Source of the DNA: Coffea arabica
Taxonomy: Eukaryota; Streptophyta; Magnoliopsida; Gentianales; Rubiaceae
NCBI RefSeq assembly: GCF_036785885.1
Contig: NC_092317.1
Span: 2,606,501-2,670,500 of the forward strand
Direction of reading: 5' to 3'
DNA: 64,000 bases
Position 1 is the first letter of the stretch; each line of letters begins with the position of its first letter. Under the pieces are notes generated by a model. That model searched no databases, was not told where the DNA came from, and saw nothing but the letters and a program-made list of their open reading frames with translations. The position numbers and the translations under genes were made by a program. Shown one piece after another: positions 1 through 11,678 of this stretch.

Positions 1-1
1 T

Positions 2-1985
2 ATGACTTCCTCAAAACGCTCCGACGACGCTCCTCCGTCGCCCCGCATTCCACAATCTTACTACCAACAACTCCCGTCGGACCCCCACCAGCAACCCCAA
101 CAACCTCAATACATCGTTCTTTTACCCCGTTACTACAACAACCGCAGCCCTCGGTTACACCTCAGCCGCACTTGGCGACGCTGTTTGATCTGCCTACTCA
201 CTCTCGTCCTCCTCGGTCTAGCCGTCTTCCTCCTGTGGCCATCCGACCCGGAGGTCTCCATCGTCCGTCTCCGCCTCGATCACTTACGCATCCACCTATT
301 TCCCAAAGCCTCCCTCGACATAACCCTAGACGTCACTGTCAAGATTCGGAACAGAGATTTTTTCTCCATTGACTATAAATCCCTTATTGTTGCGATCGGG
401 TACCGCGGGAAGCAGCTAGGCTACGCCACCTCGGATCACGGCCATATTAAAGCTAGAGGTTCGTCGTATGTTAATGCTACGGTTCACCTGAGCGGCGTCA
501 ACATTTTGTCGGATATGCTTATGTTAATTGAGGACTTAGCTACGGGAGAGATAACGTTCGATACGGATACGAAAATTGGTGGCCAGCTCGGCCTCGCCTT
601 CTTTGAGATTCCTCTCCAGGTCAGTTTTTTTGCTTTTAACTCGGTACATTTTACTTCCTGGTTTTTTGTGGCAAAATTTTATTTTATTTTTATAAAAAAA
701 ATAATAAATTGAATGGTTTATTCTGCCTCTGTTTAGTATGTGAATGCTTCTTCTGTTACAAGATTTGTCTGAGACTTTACTGGGCAAGTTTTACGGATTT
801 TGAGCTCCTAGCTTTGGACTAAAATGTTTAAGTCGAGAAGCATAGCAAGTAGAGGATGTATTCTGTGAAAATGCCTGCCATGCGGGAAATAATAATCGAA
901 TCTGCTTCGTAGGTTGATAAGTTGGATTGGCGTAGCTGGGTGATTAGTTGAATTGTCGATAGGTGGAGATATAGATCAGGGAAAGTCTAAAACCTTGTTT
1001 GGTTTGAGTGCATTTGTTGGAAATTTTCCTCCTGTACTTATGCCAAACTCTCTGAACGCTATTTGAGACCGTTCCTTATGCTTCTTTGAGTGTATCTGCA
1101 GTGAAAATTGAAACAAAGAGAATCAACTTCCCCCGTAGTATGCTCTGGTTACCAGCCAAACAGACGTTGGGTTCTTGTAAGTCTATTAATGTATAAGCAA
1201 GAACACTAATTACTGATATAACCGGTATAACTTGCTGCAAATTGTGAACAAGTAAAGTAGTAGTTAGAAGTTTTTAAAGTTCCTATAAACAGAAATGAGT
1301 TTTGGCTGGTAAGCATCCGTGCATGCACTAAACAGAAGCAGGTTTTTGAGTATTGTTAGGTACTAGCATATGGACTCTTTCGTCCATGCCAGCATCCAGA
1401 CATTCTGAAATGCAATCTATGATGCTCGGTGAAACTTCATTCGTGTCTTGTGGGAATCGTATCTAAAATGAGAAAGCATCATCTGTTAAGCTCCCTTGGG
1501 CCTTCTTTTGTATTGTTCACAATTTGTATAGAGAAAATCTTGTATACATTGACGTTGTATATGTTATCATGGTTAGATGCATAAAACATATGCAAAATTT
1601 GGATTTGAAGTTCAAATTTAGATTTTTTGCCGTGCATCCAAACTTGGCAGTATATAAAGATTAATCCTTTTGTTTAATGTACATTGCTTGTCAATTTTGA
1701 CAGAAGTATATGTCCAATAATGCCTTCACAGAACACGTCTATTTTAAGTTGCGTGGGGTGGGCTGGCTCTGGCTGGTCCTCCTATTCTTCTGTTACCGAA
1801 GCATAACACCCAAGGAAGACGTAACAAATGGGACTTCATGATTAGCCTTTTCATGCTTCCCCAGATGATATGTGCCCCTGATTTATGATGTGCTTGCTTA
1901 TGGTGTTCTGCAGGGGAAAGTGTCATGTGAGGTTAATGTAAATATCCACAATCAGACAATCGAGCACCAAAACTGTTACCCTGAG
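2..1985 (+). CDS. NDR1/HIN1-like (LEA-2 domain) membrane protein, 3' end uncertain
   Basis: Exons 2-619 and 1914-1985, joined in phase 0 across a 1.3-kb GT-AG intron. The first 206 residues comprise a Pro/Gln-rich cytosolic head (1-50), basic residues, one membrane segment at about 61-79, and a LEA-2 type beta domain at about 85-206. Exon 2 adds a segment reading VSCEVNVNIHNQTIEHQNCY, typical of the C-terminus of NHL/LEA hydroxyproline-rich glycoproteins. These are type II plasma-membrane proteins, some linked to defence and abiotic stress; the role of this one is unknown. The ATG at position 2 is the only start seen, but an upstream one could lie outside the window. The end is unresolved. 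A strong donor follows CCTGAG at 1985, reading on gives 16 more residues, and an acceptor at 3101 opens a possible 32-codon third exon. Confidence 0.72.
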
Positions 1986-4570
1986 GTAAGCATCCAGTGT
2001 GTGTTAATCGCCTCTGCATTTGTTCTTTCATTATAGTTGCTGTTAAGGAAACGGATAGCTACCTGAGGTCTAATGCAGCCTGGTGTAGCAGAACTGTGAA
2101 AGATTTATTTGTAGATTTACTGAGTGGCCCTTTCCCGGTATGGCATCACTAACTCTTCTACTCTTTGGGCAGTGATTATGATTAAGCTTGGAGACCACAT
2201 GCAGCGGCTCCAGAGTTGGCTTTGACAAACTCCCGTTCCTCATTTAGTATAGAGGTCTACGATGAGTGAGAGATTTGGGTTTGGATCCCCTGTTTTAGCG
2301 TCTTTACTACTAGATTATGGCGTATTACATTCCCTACAGCTACGGGGAAAAAAAAAATTAAGGATGATGCTGCAGCATATGTATCACGTATAAACTACGT
2401 TGGATTTGCCTGTATATAAACCTTGTGTAGACTAGCAGTGTATAATTTCTAATAGAAACCACCAGTTTGTCTAGCGTACTTTTTCCCTCTTCAAATTTCC
2501 TCGCGGCTTTTCGATTGTATGTTCCTTATAATTCAACTATTTTGGCCGGCAATTAGTGACGCAGACCTCTGATCGTAACATGGGCGGGTTGGAAGAGGTG
2601 AAAAGAAGTCTCAATTTGCCTTGTAGTACAATTTCTCGGTGGCGTTCGTTAAGCTTCAGAATGTAGTAGCATTAGAAGGTGGAGAGAAATTACATGGCAC
2701 TGTTAATTGTACCTTGTACAATGGATCATCTTGAATCAACAGGACGGGTGGGTGGGTGGGTAGCCCGTTGGATGACAGACAGACAGGAAAAGTTAAGTAC
2801 TATAACTGTTCTGGGGTCCCAGCCGACCAACCCACTGATACTCTGTACGATGGTGCCTGCACCTAAACGAACCCGGGTGGCGCGTTGGTGAACACAAACA
2901 CTGTTTCACCGCACCTGCATCAGCAACCTCTCCGCCTCTATCAGCGCCAACTGTTGCGTGCTGGTGCAGCTGCTGATGCGGCCTCATCTCCGCAGCTGCC
3001 GTTCCCACAGGAGAAACCACGTGCCTGCGGAGGCTTCCTCGACGGTGGAAAGGATCAATGAATTGCAAGCCTGGGGTAGCACATGTTTTCTTCTTTCTTT
3101 CCCAGGAACAAATGATTAGGGAGCAGCGTCGGTTACAACTACAAGAGGGGCTAAGGAGGAGAATAATTAAAGGGAGGACGCGAAGAAAAGGTTGGAATAA
3201 GTAGCAGAAGGAGCAGCAGTAGTATTAGTTAGTATATGACGACATTTTCGGAAAGGGATTGCTTTTTCTATTCCCGTAGGCCTTAGCCTTTTTGCTTTGG
3301 ATGATTGCAACGGCAGCAGTGGCAGTGGGGCGCACGCTCTATAATTTTGGTAGAATCTTGTGGGAGTTGTCTTCATGAAATGAACTCGTAAAAAAGTAGT
3401 AGTAACACTTGGCCTGGAATCGGAAGATGTGGCGACGCGCCAACAGAAGGTTCTAACCACAAACAATACAATGGATTCAACAATCAGAAGGGTTTCTCGA
3501 TGGAAGGAAGAATCAGTAGTGAATGAGTCTGATTTATCCGAAGAAAAAATAGAAAAAGTTATGAACATCTATCTCTTAACTATATATTCATTACTTTGCC
3601 AGCCCAATCTCCCAATTAAAAGTTGAATTAGTTTCTTAATCTTATTCATAAATTTTAGTCATAAAATAGACGCCAATGCGGTTCTCGGTTACAATAGAGA
3701 GTACCGATATACAGTTATGTCATCAACTCTCAAAATCACTCTAAATTTACAGTGATGCTATTATTTACAGTGTCCTCCCGATCAACAAGATAGAATATAT
3801 ATATAGAAACACCATTTTTATATTATCTCCTCCTGCGATCAACTTTTCATTCGTTTCGGTACAGGAGCACTCGGAATGTGGGCAATATCAGGGTCTCTAA
3901 GCAAATATTTGAGATTCGTTGACAATAAAAATAAACTATGAAAGTGGAATTCAAGAGAGAAAAAAAAGAGGAAGTAGGAGAACAAAAGAAGGCCATCACT
4001 TTCTTTTTATCTTATCTATTTACCTTGTGGTTGTCCATCTGTTAATATTCATGTATGGTAATAAATCTTTTCTTTTAAAATGTGGGTGGAAGGCTTCGAA
4101 TTCAGAACATTTCATTTATACTCTCTCCCCTCTTCCTCCTCCGTAACACTCAACTCATCCCTTCCCCCATAAATCCTATGGTTGAAGATAGACAGAGCAT
4201 TAACAATCACTTTTATTTTAGATTTTAGATAATCAAGTGATCCAATCCAATCCCATAAAGCCTCTTCAATACAATAGCCAGTCCTCTTTAGCTACTAGAA
4301 TTAAAACATCCGTACATCGTTATTTTTTCAGTTTAATTGCATGATAAATGGAGATCCATGAACTTTGATGACGCCTGACCGATGTATAAGGTAAACATCT
4401 TAAATGTGTCCACCAAATCCTAGAAAGTTTACTCTGATTATCTCACATGCCCCATTTCTCACTTCCTTGTTGGACCATGTTACTACATTACGCAATGACA
4501 CATAGACCACCCCAAGTAATATAATATTCATCCACACTAGAGCTAAAATATTGATGCACCATTTGGTCAA
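1986..4570. other. Spacer or 3' part of the NHL-like gene
   Basis: No gene is supported here. A well-formed pyrimidine tract and acceptor at about 3081-3101 is followed by an in-frame open stretch to a TAG near 3200. It may be a terminal exon of the NHL-like gene. A GGGTGGGTGGGT run lies near 2745-2760. The other open frames (for example 3167-3568 on the minus strand) have no recognisable motif and look like chance. Confidence 0.4.
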
Positions 4571-4580
4571 TTATATATAG
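4571..4580 (+). promoter_or_regulatory. TATA box of the small plant protein gene
   Basis: The motif TTATATATAG lies 86 bp before the ATG at 4666. This is a normal distance for a plant TATA box followed by a short 5' leader. Confidence 0.5.
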
Positions 4581-4665
4581 TCCCCTTCCTTGCATTTACG
4601 CTCCGTGCCTAGGCAAACCAACCATAAATCCCTGAGGTCCAGAGAGGAGACCATTCACAGTGGTC

Positions 4666-5016
4666 ATGGACATGGGAGCACGGTGCAGCTCGGGCAATGG
4701 TGAAGTGTGCTGCTGCTGTTGGAGCCGAAGTTTTTCCAGCAGAAATTATGATCGATTTGTGTCCCATATAATAAGACCAAGCAGCGGATCAAAAGCACCA
4801 ATTTGGAGACAGTTGTGGACGAAGATGAAGAAGGAGAAGAAAAGAACGTTCTACCGTTCGACTTCAACGAGGTTTGCTTATGATCCATACACTTATTCTC
4901 AAAACTTCGATCAGGGGTTGACTTGGGCTGATCCTGATGACATCTCCAGATCATTTTCTGCTCGGTTTGCCGTTCCTTCAAGGATCTTTGATGACAAAGA
5001 TGTATTAGATGTTTGA
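4666..5016 (+). CDS. Small plant-specific protein of unknown function
   Basis: A single exon of 116 residues. The upstream in-frame GTG at 4660 is not used because an ATG stands at 4666. The N-terminus holds a CCCC cluster (15-18) that could be acylated or metal-binding. A basic segment with IWRQLWTKMKKEKKR (47-60) follows, then YDPYTYSQNFDQG (72-84) and SRSFSARFAVPSR (94-106). From memory, the YDPYTYSQNFD and SRSFSARFA signatures recur in short uncharacterised proteins of land plants, some of them stress-induced; I cannot name a function. A TATA box at the right distance and a clean stop support a real gene. The upstream and downstream spacers hold no further exons. Confidence 0.7.
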   Translation: MDMGARCSSGNGEVCCCCWSRSFSSRNYDRFVSHIIRPSSGSKAPIWRQLWTKMKKEKKRTFYRSTSTRFAYDPYTYSQNFDQGLTWADPDDISRSFSARFAVPSRIFDDKDVLDV

Positions 5017-5971
5017 AAATTTGAAGGGAGTGAAGGAGTCCTTGATGATGTTCTATCACTGGACTCCATGTTTAGTTGTAATGATGTTCATTTGAGGTTG
5101 ACAATCTTGAATCAAGGCATTCTTTCTTCCTACAGTTCTTTGAATATCTTCTTCTTCTACCCACTCCTGTTCCCATGCCGCTCTCTAACATGATGGGATT
5201 ATGGAATAATAATGATGCAGAGGATCTATGGCTAGAAAGTGACTTGTGCAACTAATTGATGGATTAAGCTTTTAAGCACTGAAATTTCTTTTATATATAT
5301 GTTCGTTACAGATTCATCATGTTATTGCAAATATATTCACTAATACATGCTTGAATTATAGAATTTTCTCCATTCACAAGTGCGTGTAAAATTAATATGC
5401 ATTGAAATCAAGTCTTAATAACTTCAATGTAATGTCAAAGGGCAAAAAATATGAATGGGTATTAGTCATCAATATGCAAGTGAATGAAAGCGTGAACGAA
5501 GTGCAAGGTCAATCCTTGCTTGCTGCATAAATTAGCATTTCTACTTGATGTGCAAGCCCCACTCATCACGAGGAGAGACTAGCATTTGATGCTATCGCGT
5601 CTTTTATGGTTTCCTGTATTCTTTCTTGATTGGTGTGATGAAGATGCCTTCCATGTTTCAAGTCCACAGTCCACCCTCGTTGTGTTGACTTTTGGAGATT
5701 GAAGTTCGAGCCGCCCGTCAATGGCAGCAAAAGGAAGCTGCATGATCTAGTAGTTTCTTTTTATTTTCTTCTTGATACAAAGTGCGTAGCTAATTCGTTG
5801 AATATTGAGGATTAGTCAGTAAATCACACCAAGCACAGTAGTTAGTTTTCACGATATTCCCATAAATATTTGTTTAATATCATACATAATTGTTAGGTAA
5901 TTCAAACAGAAACTTTTGCCCATGTTTCTGTGCTCATAGTAGTAGTATTGAACTTTTGAGAGAAGCAATTA
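5017..5971. other. Intergenic spacer
   Basis: AT-rich sequence downstream of the small protein gene, probably including its 3' UTR. No coding, RNA or repeat feature was recognised. Confidence 0.5.
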
Positions 5972-6165
5972 TAAGGTAGCTCGGACGGTTCGTTCCCCCT
6001 CTTTAGGGTATGGCAACCTACCTTGCTTCGATCAGGGTTCGAGTCCCGTTGTTGACTTGTTCGGTGTGGAGTGGGGCCTTCTCTCCCGGACCGCAGTAAA
6101 ATTTAGTCGAAGTCCCGTAAGGATTGATCCGGATACCTCATGTGTTGTTGACCAAAAAAAAAAAA
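5972..6165 (+). mobile_element. tRNA-derived SINE
   Basis: The head looks like a Pol III internal promoter: an A-box-like TAGCTCGGACGG at 5977-5988 and a good B box, GGTTCGAGTCC, at 6036-6046. About 110 bp of tRNA-unrelated body follow, ending in TGTTGTTGACC and a 12-A tail at 6154-6165. This is the standard layout of a plant SINE. Target-site duplications are not clear. The body and tail junction resemble those of the SINE at 62.9 kb, so both may belong to one family. Confidence 0.75.
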
Positions 6166-8011
6166 TTAATAGTATTATTACTTCTTGTAGTAGCGTTTGT
6201 TTATGGGGTAGGTCGCATTATAAATAAAGGAGGTAGGGAGCAAAGACAAGATGGAATGAATGAATTCCGGCGATGCTTTTGACTATGAACAACGCACAAT
6301 ATTTTTTTATTTAACATCTTGGTCAGAAATTTAACAACAATTGGTCCAAATAATCAGCATCTACTTGATTGCTCACCATTTGCAGGAAGTTGGGGAGTCA
6401 GGCCTGAAATTGTTTTTCTACCTTTCTAATCGATCGATGCTACAATTATTTTTCCCTGTTTGTCAACCATCATTAATCTTTAAAGCTTCATACATACACA
6501 CAGCCAATCCAGAGAAAAGGGTTGAATTTCGAAGCACTTTATCTCAAAGCTTCATCCTAGCCACTCCTACGCAAGATGAACACAGAATAAAGTAACTCGT
6601 TAAATCAATGTGAAGTCAAAGACACCGGCAACAAGGGATCGAGAAAATTCAGCTGATCCTGTTTTCTAAAGTGTCAAACTAGTGTCCCCTATGGGCTTGG
6701 CACTATCTGTCCTGTACACAGGGTAGGGGAGTGATTTTCCTCCTAATAATAATGGTTCTTGGACGGAGGCAGGCCGAACTTTTTTTAAAAAAAAATAATA
6801 ATAATAATTTGGGGCATGTTTTCTATATCTGATTCGCGTAATCTTGAAATTTCTTTATTTGGGGGTAAAAAAACAAAAAACTATAATTGCATCTGTAATA
6901 GCTAAGCACTACTATGGACCATGTTCTTGGTAATCAGGATCCAGATATGATAGATAAACAAATAGCTACTTGTTACTACTTAATCAGGGCAGTCAAGCTT
7001 CAAGAGTTGATTAATTCCCTGAGTTGGTTTCAAGCGTTGTCGGCTTTTGGAGTTCAATCTGGGATTAGGTTTAATTAATCAACAAAAGTCTATTACTGGA
7101 ATTGAAAAAATTAGGGCAGTCAAGCATTACTACTCATCTAATTAACTTTCTTATCGTATTTCATATTAGAAGCCACACATAGCCACATTTTCACAAAACT
7201 GTAGAAAATCATAATATCACCCTTTGAAGAGATTTTAGATTATAACTTGACATACAAATGATGATTTAACAGTTGCCTTTCTTTCTTGCTTTCTTATTTT
7301 TTTTTTGGAAAAAAAAAATTCTTTGGTTTGTAAACCAAGAAGAAGAGGAAAAATGTAGCAATCGAGCGTGACCACCAATATTACAAAATGAAATTGATGG
7401 GGCACACCCTTTGTTTTCAGAGAGGGAAGCCTTTCTGCCTATTCTTCCAAGTTGGTCCCAGAATACATTCAATAGAAAACGAGTACTCAACAACTATACT
7501 GAACGCCCTTTTCCAATTTAAGAGCTGCAGCTTATCAAGGCAGGCAAGCAGGCAAACTCACGGCCATGAATCTGATTTCTAAACCATGATTTAGAAAGAA
7601 AAGAAAAAAAAAATAAAAGACTTCGTACCTACCACAATTATGGCATTCAGTGAAGGATCTTGCATCTTGACTCCCCTCTCTCGAACGTTAGATGCACAAA
7701 TAATGCATGCATTTTGATCTAAAAGACCGTACGTTGGACATCAGAGGTGCAAGAAATCTCTCCCCTACTGAACCTATTCCAGAATCCACTTAGTGGCTGG
7801 CTGGCTCACCTGAATGAGGGGCAACTGTAGGCTCTGCAGGAGATGCACAAAAAGTTACCCTGAAAATAAGGTAGACTAACTGCTTCATACAGACACTGAT
7901 GATGAGATTCAACTGAAGCAGATTCACAAATTCTGTTTAACTTTCGGGATATGAGAAAATTGATAATAGAGCTAAGCACAGCGGCCATCATATATAATTG
8001 CTTCGAGCTAG
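6166..8011. other. Intergenic spacer
   Basis: AT-rich, with a short ATA microsatellite near 6797-6810 and A/T homopolymers. The lower end probably includes the 3' UTR of the minus-strand gene that ends at 8012. No gene was recognised. Confidence 0.5.
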
Positions 8012-9780
8012 CTACATGAAAGAAAAGCCACAGATGACAATGACTATGTAGAAACTGCAGTCTATGAAAATTGCACGGACAGTTTGATACAGCACCAGAC
8101 CCCATTCCAGGACCTTAATGGCTTCATCCCAGTGGATATTATGTCTATCACTTTCCAAAATTTTTGCTGCTTTCTTTTGCACGTCCATTTCTCCAGAGCC
8201 TCTCTGCTTTGCGGAGGATATTCGTAGAATCACTATCATCACATCAGTTAACAGAAGCACGTAAAGAGGTCTTGAGGCGATCAGGCTCTTTGATTTTACA
8301 ATGTGGTGAGGAAGATTAGCATAAGCGATGACTACAAGCAGAGCTATCATGATGGAACAGAATACTCGCGTATCCTCTGAAGATATGATGCTGGAATTTA
8401 TTTCTTTGGGAGTGAAAAAATTAAGAAGAGTTCCACCCCTTGACTCTCTCATGAACATCTTTGCGTGATCATCTGATGCTTTAGTCACTCTTGTATTAAC
8501 AGCTGAGAGTTCTGCTTCATTTCTAAATGTGGCTTCTGAGTCTTGCATTTCTTCTGTATTTGCGTGATCATTCTGATGGTTGAATGCTTTCGTTCTGTTC
8601 TGAAGTCCATCATCTTTACTAACTCCATAACTCAGGTTGTGTTTCAATGGTAAACCAAGTGAATCAGCTTCACCTAAAAAACAAATTAACTTTTAGAAGA
8701 TGACTGCTAAGCAGCCGCGCGTGGATGAGTTGAATGTTTGCCTTTCAGACGATATAACTAGTCTTTGTGAACAAAATACAGCTAATTTTTTGCAAGGTAA
8801 ATAATTTGAAAGACGATATCAATTCTATCAAGTAGTTGTGGGATTAGAAGTTTATAATTAAGGCTGACATTCCATATAACTAATGTGTGAACTGCAAATA
8901 CAGCGACAGTCATTGCAGTATTGGCCATTCGATTCAGAGGCAATACAAACAAGAATATACCTGATCAATGATTCAAAGCTGATGCTTATGGCTAACTAGG
9001 ATGGGCATTCATGAGATGAGAAGGGTTTTTGAATGACAGCACATTATAGAATTTCGCTTCTTAATGTTGCAACCAATTCTTTCAGCACCCATATTACACG
9101 TTCATTCGTGCCACAAATAACAAATTAAGCCGTCAGGCAAAAAACACAACAATTAAAAGGAAGGTTTCAAGTAAAAATGTCTCATTACCATCTTCAATTC
9201 TGTATCACAATATTATTTGCTTCAAAACTGTTTTTAAGTATGTAGTTCTAATATCCCAAGAGGAAAGGGAATGGGATGCGGCAAAGCCAGGAACCTTAAT
9301 ATTTTGCCACTCGAGCCAGCATTTACTCTCGATATCACATTACTAAGTAATTGGTGATAGGATGTCTAATGGTCTGTGTGGATGAATATGATTCGAGGAA
9401 GGACAAGAAGATTTTCTAATTTTACAGGCACAGATACAGCACTAACTAAGGATGTTTATGTCTCTTTTGCGACAAGATAATATGGCTGAAAATTTTCTAA
9501 GGGAAACTATATGACAAGAAAATGAGAATGAGAATGTACCACTCAAATGGGATTGCTTTGGAGATGGATAATGTCCTTGATCCTGAGAAAGGGAGAGGCC
9601 ATTACTGGCATGGACAGCAACTGCTGGGGCTGAATGAATTCTTCTATGCGAAATGTCATGATGGGTCTTGGGAGATGGAGATAAGGGCAGTGATTCCAGG
9701 TTTTGAATGCTACCAGTGATAAGTGCGAGTCTCTGAGACCCCCTCTCCACTATCCTCCTCCTCCTTTCTTCCTTCTCCAT
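8012..9780 (-). CDS. GET2: GET2/CAML-like ER receptor subunit for tail-anchored proteins
   Basis: Exons 9780-9540 and 8673-8012, spliced in phase 1, give 300 residues. The N-terminus is a basic cytosolic motif, RRRRIVERGSQRLALITG (6-23), of the kind that GET2 and CAML use to dock the ATPase GET3. A low-complexity cytosolic linker follows. Three hydrophobic segments sit at about 184-201, 216-232 and 281-299, near the C-terminus. This order (RERR-type motif, linker, three membrane spans) is the GET2/CAML layout and matches what I recall of the plant receptor partner of GET1 (Arabidopsis At4g32680). Its role would be to receive tail-anchored proteins from GET3 at the ER and insert them with GET1. 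The gene is divergent from the OVATE gene. The family call rests on architecture and memory, not alignment. Confidence 0.68.
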
Positions 9781-10028
9781 CTCTGTTTTTGTGGATCACT
9801 GCACCGGCTCTATTCTATGGCCCTTCCAGCCTTCAGGTTCACGGAACAAAAGCGGAGGAAGTTGTAATTGTCAACGGTCAACATTTCTTTGACACCATGC
9901 ATTTCTCGTCATTCTTGCACCACGACACCGTTTCTACCGTGGTGCACTTTGCACTCTTTTTCACATGATTTTTTTTTTTTTTATAGAGTTATTAGTCAAA
10001 TAATGGCCAAGCTTTTGAAACATAAGCT

Positions 10029-10061
<33 letters not shown>

Positions 10062-10110
10062 GGCAGTGGCAAGAGCCTACTCAACTTATTAAAAAAAAAG
10101 AAAAGAAAAT

Positions 10111-10215
10111 GGTGAAGTAGACCAATATATGCACGCACGCATCTTCCACAAACAAAGAAATTGGTGGAGTAGAACAGTATAATATATGCACGCACGCATC
10201 TTTCACAAACGCAGC
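10111..10215. repeat. Two-copy tandem repeat, about 52 bp
   Basis: The unit beginning GGTGAAGTAGACC at 10111 recurs at 10163 as GGTGGAGTAGAAC. Both copies contain ATATATGCACGCACGCATCTT and CACAAAC. A few substitutions and a small indel separate them. Confidence 0.8.
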
Positions 10216-10718
10216 AATACAATTCTTTTCATGGTCTTGGTTGGCAGACTTTCATTTTCGTTTATTTAGTGTAAGTGGTAGATTTTAAACTCGAAAAGTG
10301 TCATTTATACTGAGAGATATCATCCAATTCATCCATTCCTTTAATTAATAGATTTTTTTTGAATTGACGTGTAACTGTAATAGAATACGTATTCACTTAT
10401 TTCGTGACGAATAAACAAATAAAGTAAAAATAAATGTTTACGAACAGAGATTCAATACTTTACAGATTAATTTTTTTGCAATTGACAGTTTAGATGCTAA
10501 CACTAATGAATTTGAATGAGTGTGTATGTGTAAAATTTGAAATTTAAATTCAAATTAAAAATTACTTAATTCCCCATACAAATACCGAGTTGCAGTAAAT
10601 TCCCTTATTCAATTGAAGTGTCCGTATTAATGCTGTAGTTACGTAGCAAAACAAATCCTTTAAACCTCAATCTTTTAAGCCGTGCGTTACATCCCGAGTT
10701 TGGTTTGCCTCGTCCAAG

Positions 10719-10725
10719 TATAAAG
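10719..10725 (+). promoter_or_regulatory. TATA box of the OVATE gene
   Basis: TATAAAG lies 87 bp upstream of the ATG at 10806, at a normal distance for a short 5' UTR. Confidence 0.55.
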
Positions 10726-10805
10726 CCACATCCTCTTCCGTATGTTCATTTTACCGAATAGCCTGGCAGGTTACAAGAACTGGACGCAAAGGATACAGGT
10801 AGAGA

Positions 10806-11678
10806 ATGCCGAACCAACTTCAAAAATCTCTCCAGGAATACCTCTCAAAGAAGAAGAAACCCGCCCCCCAAGTTCAGTCTCCATCCACATCAAGAGCTCT
10901 TTCTTCCTCTACTACTAGTTGGATTTTGCGTGGTTGCAAACACCCCAAGACACCGTCTTTTGCCTTTGATGACAACAAAGAAAAAGAAGACGCTTCTGAC
11001 GGTGCAGCAACGCTATCTGACATAGATCGTTTCCTCCTGGAGAATTTCAAGTCCTTGTACAAGAAGGAAGAAGGTGAAGAGGACAGCATAGGGATCGAGA
11101 GAAGCCATGAAGGCGAAAATGAAGAAAAACCCAGCGGAGCACTGTTAGATTCGCCAAAGTTCGAGGATCCACCAGAGATTAATCTTTGTGGTTCTCATAG
11201 GTTTTTCGTCGCCCGGGCTAGCTCATCGGGTTCACTGATAGAGGAGGCTAGGACGAGCTCGACAAGAAGCACCACGCTCCAGGTTATAGGCACCAGCTCT
11301 ACCTCCACCTCCACCACCAGCACCACCAACTCAGTCAACAAAGGCGGAATCAATGATTCAACAACAACGGCGAGTGACGATGATGACGGTGGAGAGGGAG
11401 ACGTGAACAAAGTGCTAAACCCTGAAGATTTTATTACGGTTTTGAAATATTCCGTCAGCCCTCATGATGATTTCAAGAAGTCCATGCATGAAATGATTGA
11501 CGCAAGATTGCATCACAACGGGAAAATTGATTGGGAATTCATGGAAGAGCTCTTGTTTTGCTACTTGAACTTAAATGATAAGAAATCATACAGGTTCATC
11601 CTCAGAGCATTTGTGGACCTGATCGTAGTTTTACGTGAAAATTCGGGCGGAGCCCCTGCAAAGCCGAGGAGTGCTTGA
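10806..11678 (+). CDS. OVATE family protein (transcriptional repressor)
   Basis: A single exon of 290 residues. The C-terminal OVATE domain spans about 205-277, from NPEDFITVLKYSVSPHDDF through LLFCYLNLNDKKSYRFILRAF. The N-terminal half has the short motif GCKHPKTPSFAF (43-54), seen in the OFP13/16/18 branch, plus Ser/Thr-rich and acidic low-complexity stretches. OVATE proteins are plant-specific repressors that bind TALE homeodomain partners and TRM proteins and influence organ shape and secondary wall formation. A single exon is usual for the family. Gene and stop are clean. I would place it near OFP13/16/18, but the exact member is not determined. Confidence 0.9.
   Translation: MPNQLQKSLQEYLSKKKKPAPQVQSPSTSRALSSSTTSWILRGCKHPKTPSFAFDDNKEKEDASDGAATLSDIDRFLLENFKSLYKKEEGEEDSIGIERSHEGENEEKPSGALLDSPKFEDPPEINLCGSHRFFVARASSSGSLIEEARTSSTRSTTLQVIGTSSTSTSTTSTTNSVNKGGINDSTTTASDDDDGGEGDVNKVLNPEDFITVLKYSVSPHDDFKKSMHEMIDARLHHNGKIDWEFMEELLFCYLNLNDKKSYRFILRAFVDLIVVLRENSGGAPAKPRSA

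Larger units (their letters stand above)
9781..10805. other. Divergent promoter region between GET2-like and OVATE genes
   Basis: Contains the 5' regions of two divergent genes, a poly-T run of about 30 nt at 10031-10060, and a short tandem repeat at 10111-10215. No gene is supported; the open frames crossing the poly-T run are artefacts. Confidence 0.5.

Noticed and set aside
2230-2360. Possible SINE with TTTGGATCCC and an A run
   Set aside because: The B-box-like word is poor, no A box was found at the right spacing, and the A run is short.
3167-3568. 133-codon open frame on the minus strand
   Set aside because: No domain, no coding bias, no splice context; composition looks like translated non-coding DNA.
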